Assembly (NCBI GenBank): GCA_045132035.1
Contig: JBGURM010000107.1
Coordinates: 1-6,774 of the forward strand
DNA from: UBA2450 sp045132035
GTDB lineage: Bacteria > Bacillota_I > Bacilli_A > RFN20 > CAG-826
DNA length: 6,774 nt
Direction: 5' to 3'
Part shown: positions 4,238-6,774 of the stretch, piece by piece
How positions within the stretch are numbered: position 1 is the first letter of the stretch
Layout of the letters: the number at the start of each line of letters is the position of its first letter
Notes under the pieces: generated by a model
What the model was told of the DNA's origin: nothing
Seen by the model: only the letters and a program-made list of their open reading frames with translations
Database searches by the model: none
Program-made: the position numbers and the translations under genes

Positions 4238-6142
4238 CTAATCCTTGTGATTATGTTTCTTTAAGAACTCAACTAGATTCTCTTCATCTAATGGTTTAGA
4301 GAAATAATATCCTTGAATATAATCGATTTGTTTTTCTTTTGCTAAAGCGAGCTGCTTATCTGTTTCAACTCCTTCAATAACGATTGGGATATTTAAGTTT
4401 TTAAATAAGTTAATTGCAGAGTCAAAGAAGATGCCAATACGAGCGGATTCATCTAATAAAGTCTTATCAAGTTTGGCAATAGTGAATGGAAGAGTGATGA
4501 ATCTAGCAACATTAGAGTAACCACTTCCAAAATCATCCATTGCAAATTGAACTCCATATTGGCCTAAGTCATTCATGAATTCTTGAGTCTTTTCTGGATA
4601 TTTAACCGCGATTGTTTCGGTGATTTCTAGACACACTCGTTTTGGATCAATTTTATATTTCTCAATAGTGTTAATAAATCTTTCACTTGGATTGATGAAA
4701 AATTCAGCACAGGAAACATTGATTTCAAGTATTTCTATTTGAGGATTACGCGATAAGAAAGCGCATGTTTCTTCAAAAACAAAGTTATCGATATCGTTTG
4801 CTAATCCAGCACTTTCAGCGATAGGAATGAATTCACTTGGTCCGACATAACCAAGTTCACTATTGGCGAGTCTAATTAAAGCTTCAAAGTGATTAAAGAT
4901 TTTGCGTTTAACGTCATATATTGGTTGATAAACCATATATAAGCCGGTTTTTGTTTCTAAACATTTTTCTAATAGTTCTTTAATCTTTCTATCTCGATGG
5001 ATCTTATCTAAGAAATCTTTATCTAATTCGATATAGTTAGAATCTCTAAAATTAATGGTTGCTAGTGAGTGAGATAAGAAATCATTATATGAATCTGAAT
5101 TCTTAAAGACATTCTCATTAACAAAATAGAAGAGTTTAACAGAAACGTTGATTTCTTTATTATCAATTAGAATTGGAGAAGAGAACTTTTCTTTAAGAGC
5201 GTTTAGCATCTCGAGCTGTTCTTCTCTTTTCTTAAGTAGAACAACAAATCTCGCTGATTTGGTTTTAAAGATATAGGCTTTTTTATTAATGGTTTCTACT
5301 ATTCTTCTAATTGTGGACAATAGTTCGTTAGCGGCAAGATGGCCAAACATCTTATTAAACATTCCAAAGCTATCAATTTCAAAGATGATGTAGTACTTTC
5401 TTTGTTTTTCAAATCTTTGGTTATTTATATATTCTACGAAAGCATCATTATTAAAAGCTTTAGAAATACGGTCAACTTTTTCATCTGGATCATTGACTGT
5501 AACAACAGCGACAATTAATGAAAGTGTATATGATAAACCCGCGAGTAAGTGTTCTGGGAAAAAGAACTGGATGATAATAGCAGCAGAAACAATAGCAATG
5601 ACCGTAAATAATACAAGAAACGCCCTCTTTGATAATCTTTTTCTATAGTAGAGAGTGTATAAAAGAGTGGAGAAAACATTTAATCCACTTATGACATAAA
5701 TTAAGAAATATAGTGGACCTCTTACGATGTTATATAGACCAGGACTATATTCGCTTAAGGTGAAAAACATGTGGTGACCAGCGTTAGAGAAAACAATAAT
5801 TCCAAACGCTGCTGAAGGGAGAATTGTTAAAAAATATAAAGGTGAATCTCTAAGTGATTTGCTAACTGAATAAAATACGTATGCGAATAATAAATAAGAT
5901 AGGAATACTTGTGAGAAGTAATAGAAGTCATTAATCACTTCATGGACTTCAGTAGCGACATATGGAGTGTCTAATAACACTGACGCGGTGATATTTAAGG
6001 AAACGTTAACAATTACTATCGCAATACAAACGCCAAACAGTTTGAATACTGCAACTGGGAACTTCTTTCTTATGTAGTATCCAATTGCTAGAACCGTTAG
6101 GAAGACGAGTGAACAGAGCTCAAAATAGTAATTATAATGCAT
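4238..6142 (-). CDS. Membrane c-di-GMP phosphodiesterase (7 TM + degenerate GGDEF + EAL)
   Basis: This 634-aa protein is predicted to hydrolyse cyclic di-GMP to linear pGpG at the membrane. About seven hydrophobic helices fill residues 5-217. A GGDEF-fold domain (about 220-370) follows; its signature is KSARF (295-299), so it should not make c-di-GMP and may be regulatory. The EAL domain (about 385-630) keeps the expected catalytic set: E420 in FEALIR, N475 in EINVS, E506 in EITET, D536-D537 in DDFGSGYSN, K557 in KLDK, E590 in EGVE and Q610 in QGYYFSKPL. The ATG at 6142 follows AAAGAGG (6150-6156) with 7 nt spacing. It has a housekeeping-type promoter without the TGTGRCA repeats of the cyclase gene, so the two opposing enzymes appear to be differently controlled. 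It is convergent with the double-glycine gene at 3932. Confidence 0.93.
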   Translation of the reverse strand: MHYNYYFELCSLVFLTVLAIGYYIRKKFPVAVFKLFGVCIAIVIVNVSLNITASVLLDTPYVATEVHEVINDFYYFSQVFLSYLLFAYVFYSVSKSLRDSPLYFLTILPSAAFGIIVFSNAGHHMFFTLSEYSPGLYNIVRGPLYFLIYVISGLNVFSTLLYTLYYRKRLSKRAFLVLFTVIAIVSAAIIIQFFFPEHLLAGLSYTLSLIVAVVTVNDPDEKVDRISKAFNNDAFVEYINNQRFEKQRKYYIIFEIDSFGMFNKMFGHLAANELLSTIRRIVETINKKAYIFKTKSARFVVLLKKREEQLEMLNALKEKFSSPILIDNKEINVSVKLFYFVNENVFKNSDSYNDFLSHSLATINFRDSNYIELDKDFLDKIHRDRKIKELLEKCLETKTGLYMVYQPIYDVKRKIFNHFEALIRLANSELGYVGPSEFIPIAESAGLANDIDNFVFEETCAFLSRNPQIEILEINVSCAEFFINPSERFINTIEKYKIDPKRVCLEITETIAVKYPEKTQEFMNDLGQYGVQFAMDDFGSGYSNVARFITLPFTIAKLDKTLLDESARIGIFFDSAINLFKNLNIPIVIEGVETDKQLALAKEKQIDYIQGYYFSKPLDEENLVEFLKKHNHKD

Positions 6143-6178
6143 CTAAATACCTCTTTGATGTAGTCCTTTAACAAAATA

Positions 6179-6206
6179 ATTATATCAACTGAAATTCATG
6201 TATCAA
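6179..6206 (-). promoter_or_regulatory. Sigma-A-type promoter of the phosphodiesterase
   Basis: On the minus strand TTGATA (6201-6206), a 16-bp spacer and a perfect TATAAT (6179-6184) form a near-consensus housekeeping promoter. The predicted start is near 6172, about 30 nt before the ATG. Confidence 0.7.
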
Positions 6207-6277
6207 TTAGGAAATAATAAACATTTTTATTATTAGAAAAACAGCTTGAATCAAGTAGTGTAATTCAAATATTGATA

Positions 6278-6291
6278 TAGATATATATCTA
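6278..6291. repeat. 14-bp perfect palindrome in the divergent intergenic region
   Basis: TAGATATATATCTA is a perfect palindrome. A shorter interrupted palindrome CTTGA-A-TCAAG (6245-6255) lies nearby. Both sit between the divergent phosphodiesterase and right-edge genes and could be operators. In such AT-rich DNA a palindrome of this kind can also arise by chance. Confidence 0.25.
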
Positions 6292-6359
6292 AAAAACGAG
6301 TGGTATAAATAGCGGAAAAAACGTGAAAAAAGAATTTAATAGTTTTTGTTTGAATTTTC

Positions 6360-6388
6360 TTGAATTAATTAATATTTATATGTATTAT
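6360..6388 (+). promoter_or_regulatory. Sigma-A-type promoter of the right-edge gene
   Basis: TTGAAT (6360-6365), a 17-bp spacer and TATTAT (6383-6388) precede a strong TAGGAGGT ribosome site (6398-6405) and the ATG at 6414. No TGTGRCA repeats are present. Confidence 0.6.
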
Positions 6389-6413
6389 GTAGTTGTCTAG
6401 GAGGTAAAAGGAC

Positions 6414-6774
6414 ATGCAAATACAATGGTTTAGTTCAAAGGAAAAGATTGGATCAGCGTCTTTCTATAGCACGAATATCACGCTTAACACAATCGCATCA
6501 GTGCCATTTGAGTACGCTTATCGCGTTCAAGTTGGTCTTGATGAGAAGGGAAATGTTGTGATTAGACCGCTAACGAAAGAGAAGGTTCAAAGCGGTGATT
6601 TGGACGAATATACCATTTTGCAAATGTCGGTAAAAAAGACCTATTCTAGAATATCATCAACTATGTTGATGAAAAGAATTTCAGAGGCGCTTAATATATC
6701 GCTTTCTGATAAGCCAATTAAGTTTGATACAACCTGCCTTGACACGCGCAGGTGCTCATGTGTGCGCATATACG
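6414..6774 (+). CDS. Conserved-looking hypothetical protein, 3' end cut by window edge
   Basis: An open frame of 120 codons runs from ATG at 6414 to the end of the window without a stop. AGGAGG lies 9 nt upstream of the ATG and a promoter at 6360. The product begins MQIQWFSSKEKIGSASFY and continues with alternating polar and hydrophobic segments (FEYAYRVQVGLDEKGNVVIRPL) that look like a beta-rich soluble fold, then a helical-looking SSTMLMKRISEALNI. There is no signal peptide or membrane helix. I do not recognise the family. The last 14 residues visible include three Cys (108, 114, 116) and Arg codons in a GC-rich stretch unlike the rest of the gene, so a frameshift or edge error close to the right end is possible. 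Confidence 0.72.
   Translation, partial: MQIQWFSSKEKIGSASFYSTNITLNTIASVPFEYAYRVQVGLDEKGNVVIRPLTKEKVQSGDLDEYTILQMSVKKTYSRISSTMLMKRISEALNISLSDKPIKFDTTCLDTRRCSCVRIY

Noticed and set aside
1..6774. CRISPR arrays, tRNA or rRNA genes, transposases, integrases
   Set aside because: No regularly spaced direct repeats with unique spacers, no cloverleaf or rRNA-like sequence and no recombinase motifs were seen.

Overview
The window is AT-rich DNA from a low-GC Firmicutes-type bacterium. Typical features are strong AGGAGG-like ribosome sites, short hairpin/U-tract terminators, TATAAT-like -10 boxes and a lysine/isoleucine/asparagine-rich proteome. The class is probably Bacilli, in the Erysipelotrichales/RF39-like range; this is inference, because no rRNA or marker gene is present. 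All seven complete genes stop with TAA or TAG and encode Trp only as TGG, so there is no sign of TGA-to-Trp recoding.

Layout. Bases 1-345 (minus strand) hold a tiny lipoprotein gene with an apparent ATT start, followed by a GC-rich, hairpin-dense tail and two candidate terminators. Divergent from it (497-778, plus) is a small protein with a Nif11-like double-glycine leader and a four-Cys zinc-ribbon-like tail. Bases 779-1023 hold its terminator and a 71-bp inverted-repeat element. Then come a 7-helix membrane diguanylate cyclase (1024-2106), an alpha/beta hydrolase of the lysophospholipase/monoacylglycerol lipase type (2225-3121), a Sec-exported orphan protein with four Cys (3247-3882), and a second, shortened double-glycine-leader protein (3932-4180). 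A bidirectional terminator separates these from a convergent 634-aa membrane c-di-GMP phosphodiesterase (6142-4238, minus; EAL intact, GGDEF degenerate). A divergent, partly captured gene of unknown function (6414 onward) runs off the right edge.

The main result is a shared promoter architecture. Five promoters (lipoprotein, double-glycine protein 1, diguanylate cyclase, secreted protein, double-glycine protein 2) carry tandem TGTGRCA-like heptamers with an 11-bp period, placed 9-10 bp upstream of the -10 box. This is the geometry of activators in the OmpR/PhoB response-regulator family. The hydrolase, the phosphodiesterase and the right-edge gene lack these sites. The window therefore looks like a local regulon joining surface or exported small proteins, including two leader-bearing zinc-ribbon peptides, to c-di-GMP synthesis, with a constitutively expressed phosphodiesterase alongside. 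No regulator, processing protease/ABC exporter or modification enzyme lies in the window, so the partners of the leader peptides must be encoded elsewhere.
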